Assembly: GCA_021740905.1 (NCBI GenBank)
Contig: JAIOYV010000057.1
Coordinates: 1-44,346, forward strand
DNA: 44,346 nucleotides
Direction of reading: 5' to 3'
From: Bacteroidales bacterium
Lineage (GTDB): Bacteria; Bacteroidota; Bacteroidia; Bacteroidales; M50B96
Shown here: positions 26,849 to 34,595 of the stretch, piece by piece
How the letters are laid out: each line of letters starts with the position of its first letter
Numbering within the stretch: position 1 is the stretch's first letter
Program-made: the position numbers and the translations under genes
Notes under the pieces: generated by a model
Databases searched by the model: none
The model's input: the letters and a program-made list of their open reading frames with translations, nothing else
What the model was told of the DNA's origin: nothing

Positions 26849-27487
26849 CTAATAAAAATTGAAAAGCAACGACACCGTATGGATCCGTATATCCGAAATT
26901 GTGTTTGGGTCTCTTGTTTCGGCTACGTTTTGTAGGCCGTACGAATAACAGAGTTCAGGGGCAAGGTTGAAAAATGCAAATTGTTTCTCGAAACCGATGC
27001 CAAAATCAAACGCAAAAGTTGATTTTGTGGGGATGTAATCTTCATCATCTGATAAAGGTATAAACCAATTTGGGCCGATAAAAATATAGGGAAGGTGTAG
27101 CTTGCCAGGATATTTGATTTTGATGTGGGGTTTGATTTCCATCACAACTGGATAAATAGAGTATTCATCCACTATCGTGTAATTGTTCCACATTGGGTCT
27201 CCATCCTTCACCTCTACATCGAGATTGTAGAACGAAAGCACTGCCTTTGGAAAAAAGCTAAACGTCCGGTTGATTGGATAGTTCATCAGAAGCCCCAAAT
27301 TGAAACCATATTTATTTGAAAATTTGGTTGCTGCCGATGTAAGTTTAGCAAACTCTACATCCCCATGGGGCACATTTACACCGAGGTTAAAACCATACGA
27401 AATTTTGCTCACTGGCTTTTGGGAATCCTGGGCATAGAAAGGAAGGGCGACAATCAGGCTGATAACTAATGCAACTAATATTCTCAT
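26849..27487 (-). CDS. outer-membrane beta-barrel protein
   Basis: 212 residues with a signal peptide (1-19, ending FYAQ) and an outer-membrane barrel pattern: alternating hydrophobic strands (YGFNLGVNVPHG, YGFNLGLLMNYPI, FSFFPKAVLSFYNLDVEVK, HLPYIFIGPNWFIPL, FAFDFGIGFEKQF, FNLAPELCYSYGL) and a final strand ending in aromatic Tyr (HTVSLLFNFY), as the BAM complex needs. The size suits an eight-stranded PorT/OmpW-like barrel (OMP_b-brl families). Function is unknown. It is divergent from the lipoprotein cluster with 200 bases between starts, so the four genes may share control. Confidence 0.8.
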   Translation of the reverse strand: MRILVALVISLIVALPFYAQDSQKPVSKISYGFNLGVNVPHGDVEFAKLTSAATKFSNKYGFNLGLLMNYPINRTFSFFPKAVLSFYNLDVEVKDGDPMWNNYTIVDEYSIYPVVMEIKPHIKIKYPGKLHLPYIFIGPNWFIPLSDDEDYIPTKSTFAFDFGIGFEKQFAFFNLAPELCYSYGLQNVAETRDPNTISDIRIHTVSLLFNFY

Positions 27488-27635
27488 TTTCTGAATAATT
27501 AAGATTCAACAAAGATAAAATACAAAGTAACTTTCGGCTATAGGATTATGTTTGAAGATGTAAACGGGGTTTGTTTTGCCAAATTGCGTTCGATAAAAAG
27601 GGATGAAAAGTTTTTTTTAGTTAATTCAAATTGAC

Positions 27636-27643
27636 TATTTTTA
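27636..27643 (+). promoter_or_regulatory. candidate -7 box of the lipoprotein cluster
   Basis: TATTTTTA differs from the TAnnTTTG consensus at the last base and lies 44 bases before the first lipoprotein start. No clear -33 box is visible. Confidence 0.3.
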
Positions 27644-27687
27644 CATCACTTATCAATTCCTTTATGCGAACTTAATACGAACCTACA

Positions 27688-28473
27688 ATGCCTTATAAAC
27701 CGAAGTATTCCTTTTTTATAGTTTTGATTTCCATTCTGTTTTCATCCTGTGGCGAGAACATTAATACACTCAACCTATCAGGCTCAATTATAGGAGGTGT
27801 ATCTTATCATCCTTTCGATAATTTTGAGAACACAGGATTTTCCGATGTCCTGGTTTCGCTCGAAGCAGCTGGAATATTGGACACAGCAGCACCTGACAGT
27901 ATGGGGGAGTTTCGATTCGACAATGTAAAAACCGGAACCTACAATTTAATTTTTACAAAACCAGGTTTTGGGACTACCAAGGAAATGGGAGTACAAATGG
28001 TGGGAGGAGGCGGACTGGTATATTGTTATACTACACTTTACAAAAAGATTGATTATAAGATTTTTGATTTTTCAATAAACTATGATTCTACACTCAATCA
28101 GTTTAATCTTCGAGGTAGATTGGACACAGCGAATTCATTTTTACCAGAAAATAGGCGTATCAGCATCAAGGTATTTTTTAACAATTCTGCAGATGTGTCT
28201 TATTTAAGATATTATAAGTTCGATTCATTTGGCATTAAGATTAATCAAGATTTACAGTTCGATTCATGGGGAGGATATTCTGTTAGTAGTGATTATAAAA
28301 CTTACAAGCTTTATTACGCAGTGGCTTATTGTGGCAACTATGATAATGGTTATTTTGATACGGACAGCATTGCCACAGTGTATCCAAGCTGGGGCGAGCC
28401 ATCAAATATCGATACGGTATTTATAAACCACGAAGAAACCGGACCTCCCGACATTATCTTCACCGAAATTTAA
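27688..28473 (+). CDS. lipoprotein with carboxypeptidase-regulatory-like domain, paralogue 1 of 3
   Basis: A surface or periplasmic lipoprotein. Residues 1-20 are a signal sequence ending in lipobox LFSSC (C21). Residues about 33-120 form a carboxypeptidase-regulatory/CNA-B-like beta domain: 'GSIIGGVSYHPFDN', 'FSDVLVSLEA', 'DSMGEFRFDNVKTGTYNLIF', 'KPGFGTTKEMGVQMVGGGG'. The remaining 140 residues form a second beta-rich domain of unknown family, with NNSADVSYLRYYKF. The second and third genes have the same two-part layout. It is the first gene of a tight three-gene unit; the next starts 10 bases later. No enzyme motif is present. Confidence 0.82.
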   Translation: MPYKPKYSFFIVLISILFSSCGENINTLNLSGSIIGGVSYHPFDNFENTGFSDVLVSLEAAGILDTAAPDSMGEFRFDNVKTGTYNLIFTKPGFGTTKEMGVQMVGGGGLVYCYTTLYKKIDYKIFDFSINYDSTLNQFNLRGRLDTANSFLPENRRISIKVFFNNSADVSYLRYYKFDSFGIKINQDLQFDSWGGYSVSSDYKTYKLYYAVAYCGNYDNGYFDTDSIATVYPSWGEPSNIDTVFINHEETGPPDIIFTEI

Positions 28474-28483
28474 ACAGAGAATC

Positions 28484-29227
28484 ATGAGACTTCTAAAATC
28501 CTCAGCAGTTTATTTAGCCATGTTTGCCGGACTTTTCGCTATTCTAAGCTGCGAAAAAGAAGCGGCGAATTACCCATTGGGCAACCTGGTTGGGAAGGTA
28601 TCTTTAATTGATTTAGAATATAATAATGATTTTGATGATAATAGCGGAATTTTAGTGACCATCGACAATTCTGATTACATCATGGGGGCAGAAACCAATA
28701 TCTACGGAGACTTTAAATTTTCGAATATCCAAACCGGCTCGTATAATATTGTTTTCCAAAAAAAGGATCATTGTCCTTTCAAGATATTCGGCTACCAGTT
28801 TGTTGGAGGAGAAGTTCCTGCAAGCATTGAAAACATTATGCTTTATGAATATCCAAAAGTGGATGTGAATATAAGTGAAATCTCTATCGATAATTCTAAT
28901 AGGATAATTATTCATGGAGATTTAGAATGGGAGAATTCTGAGTATTGCCCACCCTATTTTAGGATTTATTTTGGGTATTCGACTGATGTGTCATACACGA
29001 ATTACAAGTTAACAAATAAACAAACAGGGGTTTACGAAGGTACATTGCAGCTAATTATTGAAAATAACCCAAATTATTTCCCAAGTGGGACCGAACTATT
29101 TGCTGTCGTTTATCCATGTCATGGCACTTCAAAGATTACTAGTTACATGGAGCCTTCAACCGGCTGTATTGTTTATCCTTCGATAAATCAGGTTGGGTCG
29201 AATACCGTAAGTTTGATAATCCCTTAA
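28484..29227 (+). CDS. lipoprotein with carboxypeptidase-regulatory-like domain, paralogue 2 of 3
   Basis: 247 residues. The signal sequence has lipobox AILSC (C23) followed by EKE. The regulatory-like domain (about 35-115) shows 'GNLVGKVSLIDLEYNNDFDD', 'SGILVTIDNSDYIM', 'TNIYGDFKFSNIQTGSYNIV' and 'GYQFVGGEVPASIENIMLYE'. The C-terminal half contains GYSTDVSYTNYKLTNKQTGV, matching the DVSYxxY element of paralogue 1. The conserved order DNSG-V-I-N...G-F-F-N-I-x-(T/S)-G-(T/S)-Y shows origin by tandem duplication, and the low identity shows it is not recent. It lies 10 bases from both neighbours, so is almost certainly co-transcribed. Confidence 0.82.
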   Translation: MRLLKSSAVYLAMFAGLFAILSCEKEAANYPLGNLVGKVSLIDLEYNNDFDDNSGILVTIDNSDYIMGAETNIYGDFKFSNIQTGSYNIVFQKKDHCPFKIFGYQFVGGEVPASIENIMLYEYPKVDVNISEISIDNSNRIIIHGDLEWENSEYCPPYFRIYFGYSTDVSYTNYKLTNKQTGVYEGTLQLIIENNPNYFPSGTELFAVVYPCHGTSKITSYMEPSTGCIVYPSINQVGSNTVSLIIP

Positions 29228-29237
29228 AATTTCAAAT

Positions 29238-29969
29238 ATGAAGAAGTTATCAATTTTCTTAGTTTTGATTTGTCCCATTCTATTTTCATGTTCGAAGGAT
29301 GAACCCATCACAAGTTTCGAGGGCAATTTAATTGGCTATGTGGGCCTAGTGGATGAGTTTAGTAGATACATGCCCGACAATAGTGGCGTTAAAGTGAGTA
29401 TTAACAATCAGGATATTTCGACTTATAGTAATGAAGAGGGATATTTTGAGATTGAAAACCTGGTATCAGGTACATATACTTTTCAATTTGAAAAAGAAGG
29501 ATTTGGGACTGTGATGCAGTATAATTATCAATTTGTGGGGGGAGAAATACCGGGTGTCTTAGACAAAGCATTATTGTTTAAATTACCGATTGTTGAAGTC
29601 GATTCTGTATCCATATTTGAGAGACATAATCCACCCTATTATATACATCAAACTTTTGTAAATTGTTATTTTTCGAGGAATATAGGACAATGGGTAAGAT
29701 TTTTTGTAAACGACAGTGCTAATGTTTCTCAAAACCATATAATTTGTGGTGGTATGAATTATGTCGATCCGGATATTGAACCGAATTTCAAAGTTGCTGT
29801 GGCATATATTCAAATTCCTGATTATATGAAAATTTCAGGTAAAATATTTTATTTTAAAGTTTTACTTATGAACACAAAAGAACAAGGATATTATGACCCA
29901 TCTTTACAAGAAAAAGTTTATTCCAGTAGGGTTGAACTACCCGGGGTTTATAGTTGCGCTTATCCGTAG
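29238..29969 (+). CDS. lipoprotein with carboxypeptidase-regulatory-like domain, paralogue 3 of 3
   Basis: 243 residues. Signal peptide with lipobox ILFSC (C18) followed by SKDE, an acidic stretch that would suit a Bacteroidota surface-export signal. The domain at about 28-108 reads 'GNLIGYVGLVDEFSRYMPDN', 'SGVKVSINNQDIST', 'NEEGYFEIENLVSGTYTFQF', 'EKEGFGTVMQYNYQFVGGEI'. The C-terminal half carries FVNDSANVSQNHIICGG, the counterpart of the NNSADVSY element in paralogue 1. Last gene of the three-gene cluster; the next gene (perR-like) starts 108 bases later behind its own possible promoter. Confidence 0.82.
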   Translation: MKKLSIFLVLICPILFSCSKDEPITSFEGNLIGYVGLVDEFSRYMPDNSGVKVSINNQDISTYSNEEGYFEIENLVSGTYTFQFEKEGFGTVMQYNYQFVGGEIPGVLDKALLFKLPIVEVDSVSIFERHNPPYYIHQTFVNCYFSRNIGQWVRFFVNDSANVSQNHIICGGMNYVDPDIEPNFKVAVAYIQIPDYMKISGKIFYFKVLLMNTKEQGYYDPSLQEKVYSSRVELPGVYSCAYP

Positions 29970-30052
29970 ATTAACTGTTTATGTGGAAAGTTTTCCATTA
30001 TCCATACCCAATCTAAATTACCTTTCCTATTCAGAAAATATAGCAATATTCG

Positions 30053-30060
30053 TATCTTTA
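30053..30060 (+). promoter_or_regulatory. candidate -7 box of the redox operon
   Basis: TATCTTTA, one base off TAnnTTTG, lies 17 bases before the start of the PerR-like gene. A partial match without a clear -33 box. Confidence 0.3.
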
Positions 30061-30077
30061 CATAGTCTTAAACAGGA

Positions 30078-30521
30078 ATGAGTCTTGAAGAAGAAAGTAT
30101 GAGGAACCAACAGGAAATAATCGCACTATTGGCCTCGAAAGGGATCAAAATCACACCGCAACGGATTGCTGTGTGCGAAATCCTTTCCCGACTCGACCAT
30201 CCGTATGCCGACGAAATCCTCAGCGAACTTATCAAAAGCAGTCCATCCATTGCCAAAGGCACGGTGTACAGTATCCTCGATTTTTTCTGTCAACAAGGCA
30301 TTTTGCACAAAGTGAAAACATCGAATGGGAAAATGCGCTACGACCCCATTACAGAAGGTCATCATCATGTAATTGAGGAAGGTTCGGATAAAATTGAAGA
30401 TTATTCAAACGAAGAATTAAATACGATCTTGCAGGATTACTTTGCTGAGAATCCAATCCCGGGATACGAAGTAGAGGAAATCAAGTTGCAAATCCAGGTA
30501 AAAAAATCAACTAACAATTAA
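30078..30521 (+). CDS. Fur-family repressor of PerR type, lacking structural zinc cysteines
   Basis: A DNA-binding metal-dependent repressor, probably sensing peroxide. The winged helix occupies about residues 8-90 ('ASKGIKITPQRIAVCEILSR', 'SIAKGTVYSILDFFCQQGIL'). H41, D89, H95, H97 and D108 have the same spacing as the B. subtilis PerR regulatory iron/manganese site (H37, D85, H91, H93, D104), so the sensing site appears complete. The two CxxC pairs that hold the structural zinc in most Fur/PerR proteins are absent. The start at 30078 gives 147 residues; an ATG at 30099 with a GAAGAAAG stretch before it is an alternative. It heads the operon with the flavin reductase-rubredoxin and rubrerythrin genes, which it probably represses. 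Confidence 0.87.
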   Translation: MSLEEESMRNQQEIIALLASKGIKITPQRIAVCEILSRLDHPYADEILSELIKSSPSIAKGTVYSILDFFCQQGILHKVKTSNGKMRYDPITEGHHHVIEEGSDKIEDYSNEELNTILQDYFAENPIPGYEVEEIKLQIQVKKSTNN

Positions 30522-30532
30522 AATAGAAAAGT

Positions 30533-31234
30533 ATGATAAATTTAGAAGCATTTTATAAAGTATCGTATGGGCTGTATGTGGTTACGGCCGGCACAAAAGA
30601 GAAGTCGAACGGCCTAATTGCCAATGCGGTTTTTCAGGTTACTGCCACACCTCCCCAGTTTGCGGTGTGCTGCAATAAGGACAATTTTACCACTGCATTT
30701 ATCCAACAACAAAAAGCCTTTGGCATTTCCGTTTTGCAACAAGACCCGGAAAGTAAAATCATCGCCACATTCGGCTACCGTTCCGGCAAAGACCTCGACA
30801 AGATGGAGGGTATGGAATGGCGCGAAGGGGAAACCGGGACACCCCTGATCATAACCGATTCGGTGGCCCTTTTCGAGTGCAAACTGAACAATACATTCGA
30901 TGTGGGCACACACTATATGTTTATTGGTGAAGTCATATCTGCCGAAATCCTTGCGGACGATGTTGACCCCATCACCTACGAATATTACCGCACAGTGAAA
31001 AAAGGCTTTGCACCGAAAAATGCGCCAACGTATATCGATCGGACAAAGCTGGCCAAAAAACCCATCAAGAAAGAAAAAGCAAAATATCGCTGTGTAGTTT
31101 GTGGGCACATTTATGATCCGGAAATTGGTGATCCGGACAGTGGAATCAAACCGGGCACAGCCTTCGAAGACATACCTGACGACTGGCACTGTCCTGTTTG
31201 TGGCGCAGAGAAGGAAGATTTTGAAAAAATTTAG
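30533..31234 (+). CDS. flavin reductase-rubredoxin fusion (high-molecular-weight rubredoxin)
   Basis: A cytoplasmic electron-transfer protein that passes electrons from NAD(P)H through FMN to rubredoxin iron and on to peroxide or oxygen reductases such as rubrerythrin. Residues 1 to about 165 are a flavin reductase-like FMN-binding domain ('[20 protein letters not shown]', '[20 protein letters not shown]', '[15 protein letters not shown]'). After a Lys-rich linker, residues about 185-233 are a complete rubredoxin: [16 protein letters not shown] ... [16 protein letters not shown], with all four Cys ligands. The domain order is that of Hrb proteins of strict anaerobes. It starts 11 bases after the perR-like stop, with rubrerythrin next downstream. 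Confidence 0.93.
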   Translation: MINLEAFYKVSYGLYVVTAGTKEKSNGLIANAVFQVTATPPQFAVCCNKDNFTTAFIQQQKAFGISVLQQDPESKIIATFGYRSGKDLDKMEGMEWREGETGTPLIITDSVALFECKLNNTFDVGTHYMFIGEVISAEILADDVDPITYEYYRTVKKGFAPKNAPTYIDRTKLAKKPIKKEKAKYRCVVCGHIYDPEIGDPDSGIKPGTAFEDIPDDWHCPVCGAEKEDFEKI

Positions 31235-31297
31235 AATCGAAGAAATTAATGGAACCAAAAAATATTACTCATCAATACAATTTAAAAAATCAAGAAA

Positions 31298-31876
31298 ATG
31301 GAAAAAAGTATTAAAGGAACACAAACCGAAAAGAATTTATTGAAAGCCTTTGCCGGCGAATCGCAAGCCCGCAACCGCTACGAGATGTTTGCTAAAGTGG
31401 CCGTAAAAGAGGGCTATCAGCAAATTGCAGCCATTTTTCAGGAAACGGCCAACCAGGAGAAGGAACATGCCAAGCGTTTTTTCCGCTTCCTCGAAGGGGG
31501 GATGTGCGAAATCACTGCTGTCTATCCAGCCGGGATAGAAGGAACAACCCTCGACAACCTCTTGGCTGCTGCCGAAGGCGAAAACGAGGAGTGGACCGAC
31601 TTGTACCCAAAATTTGCCGAGATAGCCAAAGAAGAAGGGTTCAAGGAAGTAGCCGTTGCTTTTAAGATGATTGCCAAAGTAGAGGCCGAACACGAAAAAC
31701 GCTACCGCAAACTGGCCAAGAACATCGAAGAAGGCAGTGTATTCCTGAAAGACGGAAAAGTGTGGTGGAAGTGCCTCAACTGTGGCTACATCTACGAAGC
31801 CGAAAAAGCATTGGAAAACTGCCCTGCCTGCCTTCACCCAAAAGCCTATATGCAGGTGAAAGAGGAAAACTATTAA
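31298..31876 (+). CDS. rubrerythrin
   Basis: A non-haem iron peroxidase that reduces hydrogen peroxide to water in anaerobes and microaerophiles. Residues 1 to about 145 form the diiron four-helix bundle: '[19 protein letters not shown]' with the first iron glutamate, '[16 protein letters not shown]' (ExxH), '[20 protein letters not shown]' and '[17 protein letters not shown]' (second ExxH). Residues about 152-185 are the C-terminal rubredoxin-like site, [20 protein letters not shown] with a following AC, giving CxxC/CxxC. The length of 192 aa is normal. Start ATG 31298 follows 63 bases after the rubredoxin-fusion gene, so it is the last gene of this redox operon. A strong hairpin follows at 31900-31933. 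Confidence 0.96.
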   Translation: MEKSIKGTQTEKNLLKAFAGESQARNRYEMFAKVAVKEGYQQIAAIFQETANQEKEHAKRFFRFLEGGMCEITAVYPAGIEGTTLDNLLAAAEGENEEWTDLYPKFAEIAKEEGFKEVAVAFKMIAKVEAEHEKRYRKLAKNIEEGSVFLKDGKVWWKCLNCGYIYEAEKALENCPACLHPKAYMQVKEENY

Positions 31877-31899
31877 TATCAGGTTTGAATGAAAGACAA

Positions 31900-31933
31900 T
31901 GGGTTGACCTTTGCTGTAAACAGGGTCAACCCA
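31900..31933 (+). terminator. strong hairpin after rubrerythrin, possible terminator
   Basis: TGGGTTGACC (31900-31909) pairs perfectly with GGTCAACCCA (31924-31933) around a 14-base loop. There is no T run behind it, so it is not a textbook intrinsic terminator. It may end the redox operon, protect its mRNA 3' end or mark the insertion edge of the RhuM gene. Confidence 0.45.
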
Positions 31934-31987
31934 CTTACTTCCTGTATATAGTATGGAAAATGCTAGGCTTGATATTGAAACGAATAA

Positions 31988-33016
31988 ATGGATAAAACCA
32001 AACAAAATATAATCATTTATAAAACTGCCGATGGCAAAGCATCGGTTGCTTTATATGCCAAAGATGGAAATATTTGGATGAACCAAAATCAGCTTGCAGA
32101 ACTTTTTGCCACCTCAGTTCCCAATATTAGCATGCATATATCAAACATATTGAAAGATGAAGAGTTAGAGCAGTTTTCAGTTGTTAAGGATTACTTAACA
32201 ACTGCCACCGATGGTAAGGAATATAATGTAACTTTCTACTCCCTCGATATGATTTTGGCTATCGGTTTTCGCGTTCGTAGTAAACGAGGCACTCAATTCA
32301 GGATTTGGGCAAACAAAAACCTGAAAGAATATATGATTAAAGGGTTTGTGATGGATGATGAACGTTTAAAAAACCCAGATGGCAGACCTGATTATTTCGA
32401 TGAATTATTGGAACGAATACGAGATATTCGTGCATCAGAAAAACGTTTTTACCAAAAAATCAAAGAATTGTTTGCGCTTAGTAGTGATTACGATGCTGAA
32501 GATAAGTCAACTCAAATGTTCTTTGCAGAAACTCAAAATAAACTTCATTATGCCGTAACAGGACAAACGGCTGCCGAATTAATTGTTTCAAGGGCAAAAG
32601 CCGAAAAACCAAATATGAATTTGACTTCGTGGAAAGGTTCAATAGTAAGAAAACAAGATATTTACATTGCAAAAAACTACCTGAATCACGATGAAGTTGA
32701 TACGCTAAACCGATTAGTGGTAATCTTCCTTGAAAGTGCAGAACTAAGAGCCAAAAACCGAATGGACATTACAATAGATTTTTGGCGTGAGAATGTTGAC
32801 AGAATTCTTGATTTTCAGGACAAAAAAATATTAACACACGCTGGTTCGATAAGCAAGGCTGAGATGGAAAAGCTAGTAAGCGATATCTACAAAAGCTTTG
32901 ATAAAAGGAGAAAGGAATTTGAAGCAATCCAAGCTGACAATGAGGATTTAGAGGACTTAAAATTACTGGAAAAGGAGATTAGAAGCAAAAAAAAGGATCA
33001 ATTTCCAACTACCTAA
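31988..33016 (+). CDS. RhuM-family protein
   Basis: A member of the RhuM ('virulence protein') family, common in accessory regions of bacterial genomes and sometimes found with phage or restriction systems; the molecular function is not established. Characteristic order: '[20 protein letters not shown]', '[20 protein letters not shown]' followed by HISNIL (a DNA-binding-like segment), '[20 protein letters not shown]', '[21 protein letters not shown]' shortened here, '[20 protein letters not shown]', then [15 protein letters not shown] and the helical C-terminus. The 342 residues are full length. It has no operon partner. Its TAA overlaps the stop of the convergent queG gene, so the insertion or deletion that placed it here was very tight. 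Confidence 0.88.
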   Translation: MDKTKQNIIIYKTADGKASVALYAKDGNIWMNQNQLAELFATSVPNISMHISNILKDEELEQFSVVKDYLTTATDGKEYNVTFYSLDMILAIGFRVRSKRGTQFRIWANKNLKEYMIKGFVMDDERLKNPDGRPDYFDELLERIRDIRASEKRFYQKIKELFALSSDYDAEDKSTQMFFAETQNKLHYAVTGQTAAELIVSRAKAEKPNMNLTSWKGSIVRKQDIYIAKNYLNHDEVDTLNRLVVIFLESAELRAKNRMDITIDFWRENVDRILDFQDKKILTHAGSISKAEMEKLVSDIYKSFDKRRKEFEAIQADNEDLEDLKLLEKEIRSKKKDQFPTT

Positions 33017-33945
33017 ATTTCATCACCCAAAAACATTAGATTCCTTGCCAACCCCGAAAACTTTGTCCGTTTTACGGCTGAGTTTTGAAAAATTTTGCCG
33101 AAGGTTTCCTGGGTAATTTCCTGCCAGTCCTTTTTCTTCATATTTATTATTTCCGGTCGTGGTCCAAACTGAGGTTCGCTGTGGGCAATCGAAAACCGGT
33201 TCCAGGGGCACACATCCTGGCACACATCGCAACCAAAGGCCCAGTTGTCGAATTTCCCTTTCATCGAGGCAGGGATTTCGTCTTTCAATTCAATGGTGAA
33301 ATAGGAAATACACCGGCTGCCATCCACTACTTTCGGAGCCACAATAGCACCCGTCGGGCAGGCATCGAGGCACCTTGTACAGTTGCCACAATAGTCTTTT
33401 ATGGGTTGATCGGGTTCCAATTCCAAATCGATAATCAACTCGGCAATAAAAAAGAATGAACCGGCTTTGTGCATAATCAGGTTGCCATTTTTGCCAATCC
33501 ATCCTAACCCCGCTTTCTTTGCCCAGGCACGATCGAGCACCGGCGCCGAATCGACAAAGGCCCGGCCATCGACCTCACCAATTTTTTCCCGGATAAATTC
33601 CAGCAACAGGTTCAGTTTTTCTTTCACCACAAAGTGATAATCGGTGCCGTAGGCATATTTCGATATTTTGGGCGCGTCGGGATGTTTTTGGGTTTCAGAA
33701 GGAAAATAATTGAACAACAGGCTCACCACCGATTTAGCGCCTTCCACCAACAGGGTCGGGTCGAGACGTTTATCGAAATGGTTTTCGAGGTATTGCATTT
33801 TTCCCTGATAATTGTTTTTCAGGTACAATTCCAGACGGGGTGCCTCTTCCTCCAGAAATCCGGCCTTCGAAATACCACAAGCCGAAAACCCAAGCCGTCT
33901 GGCCTCAGCTTTTATCCATCTGCTGTATTTATTTGCAGGGCTCAT
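33013..33945 (-). CDS. queG: epoxyqueuosine reductase
   Basis: Catalyses the last step of queuosine tRNA modification, reducing epoxyqueuosine with a cobalamin cofactor and two [4Fe-4S] clusters. Landmarks: '[15 protein letters not shown]' at the N-terminus, [20 protein letters not shown] (conserved acidic D132 near the cobalamin), '[10 protein letters not shown]', first cluster C186-x2-C189-x2-C192-x3-C196 ([14 protein letters not shown]), C212, and second cluster C239/C242/C246 ([14 protein letters not shown]). The length of 310 aa is that of the short QueG type without a C-terminal HEAT extension. The final codons overlap the stop of the convergent RhuM gene. Confidence 0.96.
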   Translation of the reverse strand: MSPANKYSRWIKAEARRLGFSACGISKAGFLEEEAPRLELYLKNNYQGKMQYLENHFDKRLDPTLLVEGAKSVVSLLFNYFPSETQKHPDAPKISKYAYGTDYHFVVKEKLNLLLEFIREKIGEVDGRAFVDSAPVLDRAWAKKAGLGWIGKNGNLIMHKAGSFFFIAELIIDLELEPDQPIKDYCGNCTRCLDACPTGAIVAPKVVDGSRCISYFTIELKDEIPASMKGKFDNWAFGCDVCQDVCPWNRFSIAHSEPQFGPRPEIINMKKKDWQEITQETFGKIFQNSAVKRTKFSGLARNLMFLGDEI

Positions 33946-33975
33946 TAAAAAGTTTTTGTAATTCTAATTTGAAAA

Positions 33976-34053
33976 AGCCACGAATGCACGAATAAATAAT
34001 TTACACGAATAAATCAATCTGCGATTGATTCTATTATTCGCGCATTCGTGGCT
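33976..34053. repeat. large palindrome, left flank of the GxxExxY gene
   Basis: Arm AGCCACGAATGCACGAAT (33976-33993) pairs with ATTCGCGCATTCGTGGCT (34036-34053), 17 of 18 positions. Inside is a perfect eight-base hairpin AATCAATC-TGC-GATTGATT (34012-34030). The whole can form a long two-stem cruciform. It lies between the queG start and the GxxExxY stop. Confidence 0.8.
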
Positions 34054-34097
34054 ATTCTTTTTTTCTTTTATTTGTGGATTTTGCCGTACAATATAGA

Positions 34098-34472
34098 TTA
34101 TCTAACTACAAGTTTGCTTTGAAATTTGTTTTGTCCAAAATTCGCGATTATTGATAACTTGTTTTTTGATACTGTCAAATAGTTAATTGCCCGTGCCACA
34201 AAATCGTTTGAGATACCTGAGGTGGCCTTTACCTCTAATATAATTTTGTCGTAGACAACAAAGTCTGCAAAAAAATTATGCCGAAGCATTATCCCTTTAT
34301 AGTTAACATCATACTGCTTTTCTCTTTCGAAGGGTATCCCAGCTTGTTGAAACTCATATTCTAATGCGTCCTTGTATACAATTTCAAGAAATCCAGGCCC
34401 CAATATATTGTGAACATCAAAGCATATCCCGGTAATTAAATAGCTTTCTTCTTTGTAAATTAGATTTTCCAT
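34098..34472 (-). CDS. GxxExxY protein (PD-(D/E)xK nuclease-like fold)
   Basis: A small protein of the GxxExxY family, widespread in Bacteroidota with many copies per genome; biological role unknown. 124 residues. The defining motif G27-F-L-E30-I-V-Y33 lies in 'ILGPGFLEIVYKDALEYEF'. A nuclease-like core follows: D70 in FFADFVVYD and E80-x-K82 in ILEVKA, matching D...ExK of the PD-(D/E)xK superfamily, with 'HNFFAD' before it. All three candidate catalytic residues are kept, so the protein may be an active DNA-cutting enzyme (inference). The gene is enclosed by two palindromes of the same family and has no operon partner. Confidence 0.9.
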   Translation of the reverse strand: MENLIYKEESYLITGICFDVHNILGPGFLEIVYKDALEYEFQQAGIPFEREKQYDVNYKGIMLRHNFFADFVVYDKIILEVKATSGISNDFVARAINYLTVSKNKLSIIANFGQNKFQSKLVVR

Positions 34473-34495
34473 ATTTTGATGACCAAACTTTTTAA

Positions 34496-34561
34496 AGCCA
34501 CGAATGCACGAATGTCGTTCAAAATAATTTGTGTTTATTTTTCATTCGTGTATTCGTGGCT
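34496..34561. repeat. large palindrome, right flank of the GxxExxY gene
   Basis: AGCCACGAATGCACGAAT (34496-34513, identical to the left flank) pairs with ATTCGTGTATTCGTGGCT (34544-34561), 17 of 18 positions. The 30-base centre differs from that of the left flank. It lies between the pepD stop and the GxxExxY start. Confidence 0.8.
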
Positions 34562-34595
34562 AAATTTTACATTTTCATATTTGTGACATGATTTC

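Larger units (their letters stand above)
33976..34561. mobile_element. putative GxxExxY cassette bounded by two palindromes
   Basis: A 586-base unit: palindrome, GxxExxY gene, palindrome. Both flanks start with the identical 18 bases AGCCACGAATGCACGAAT (33976, 34496) and end with near-complementary arms. This arrangement and the compact size suggest a unit that moves or is copied as a whole, but no transposase is present and no target duplication could be defined. Mobility is inferred, not shown. Confidence 0.5.

Noticed and set aside
30614-32005. Long antisense frames of 214 and 222 codons opposite the rubredoxin-fusion and rubrerythrin genes.
   Set aside because: They mirror strongly supported genes with complete metal sites; the antisense products are rich in Phe and Cys and resemble no family.
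34098-34561. Reading the palindrome and GxxExxY unit as an insertion sequence.
   Set aside because: No transposase domain is present and no target-site duplication could be defined, so it is recorded only as a putative cassette.
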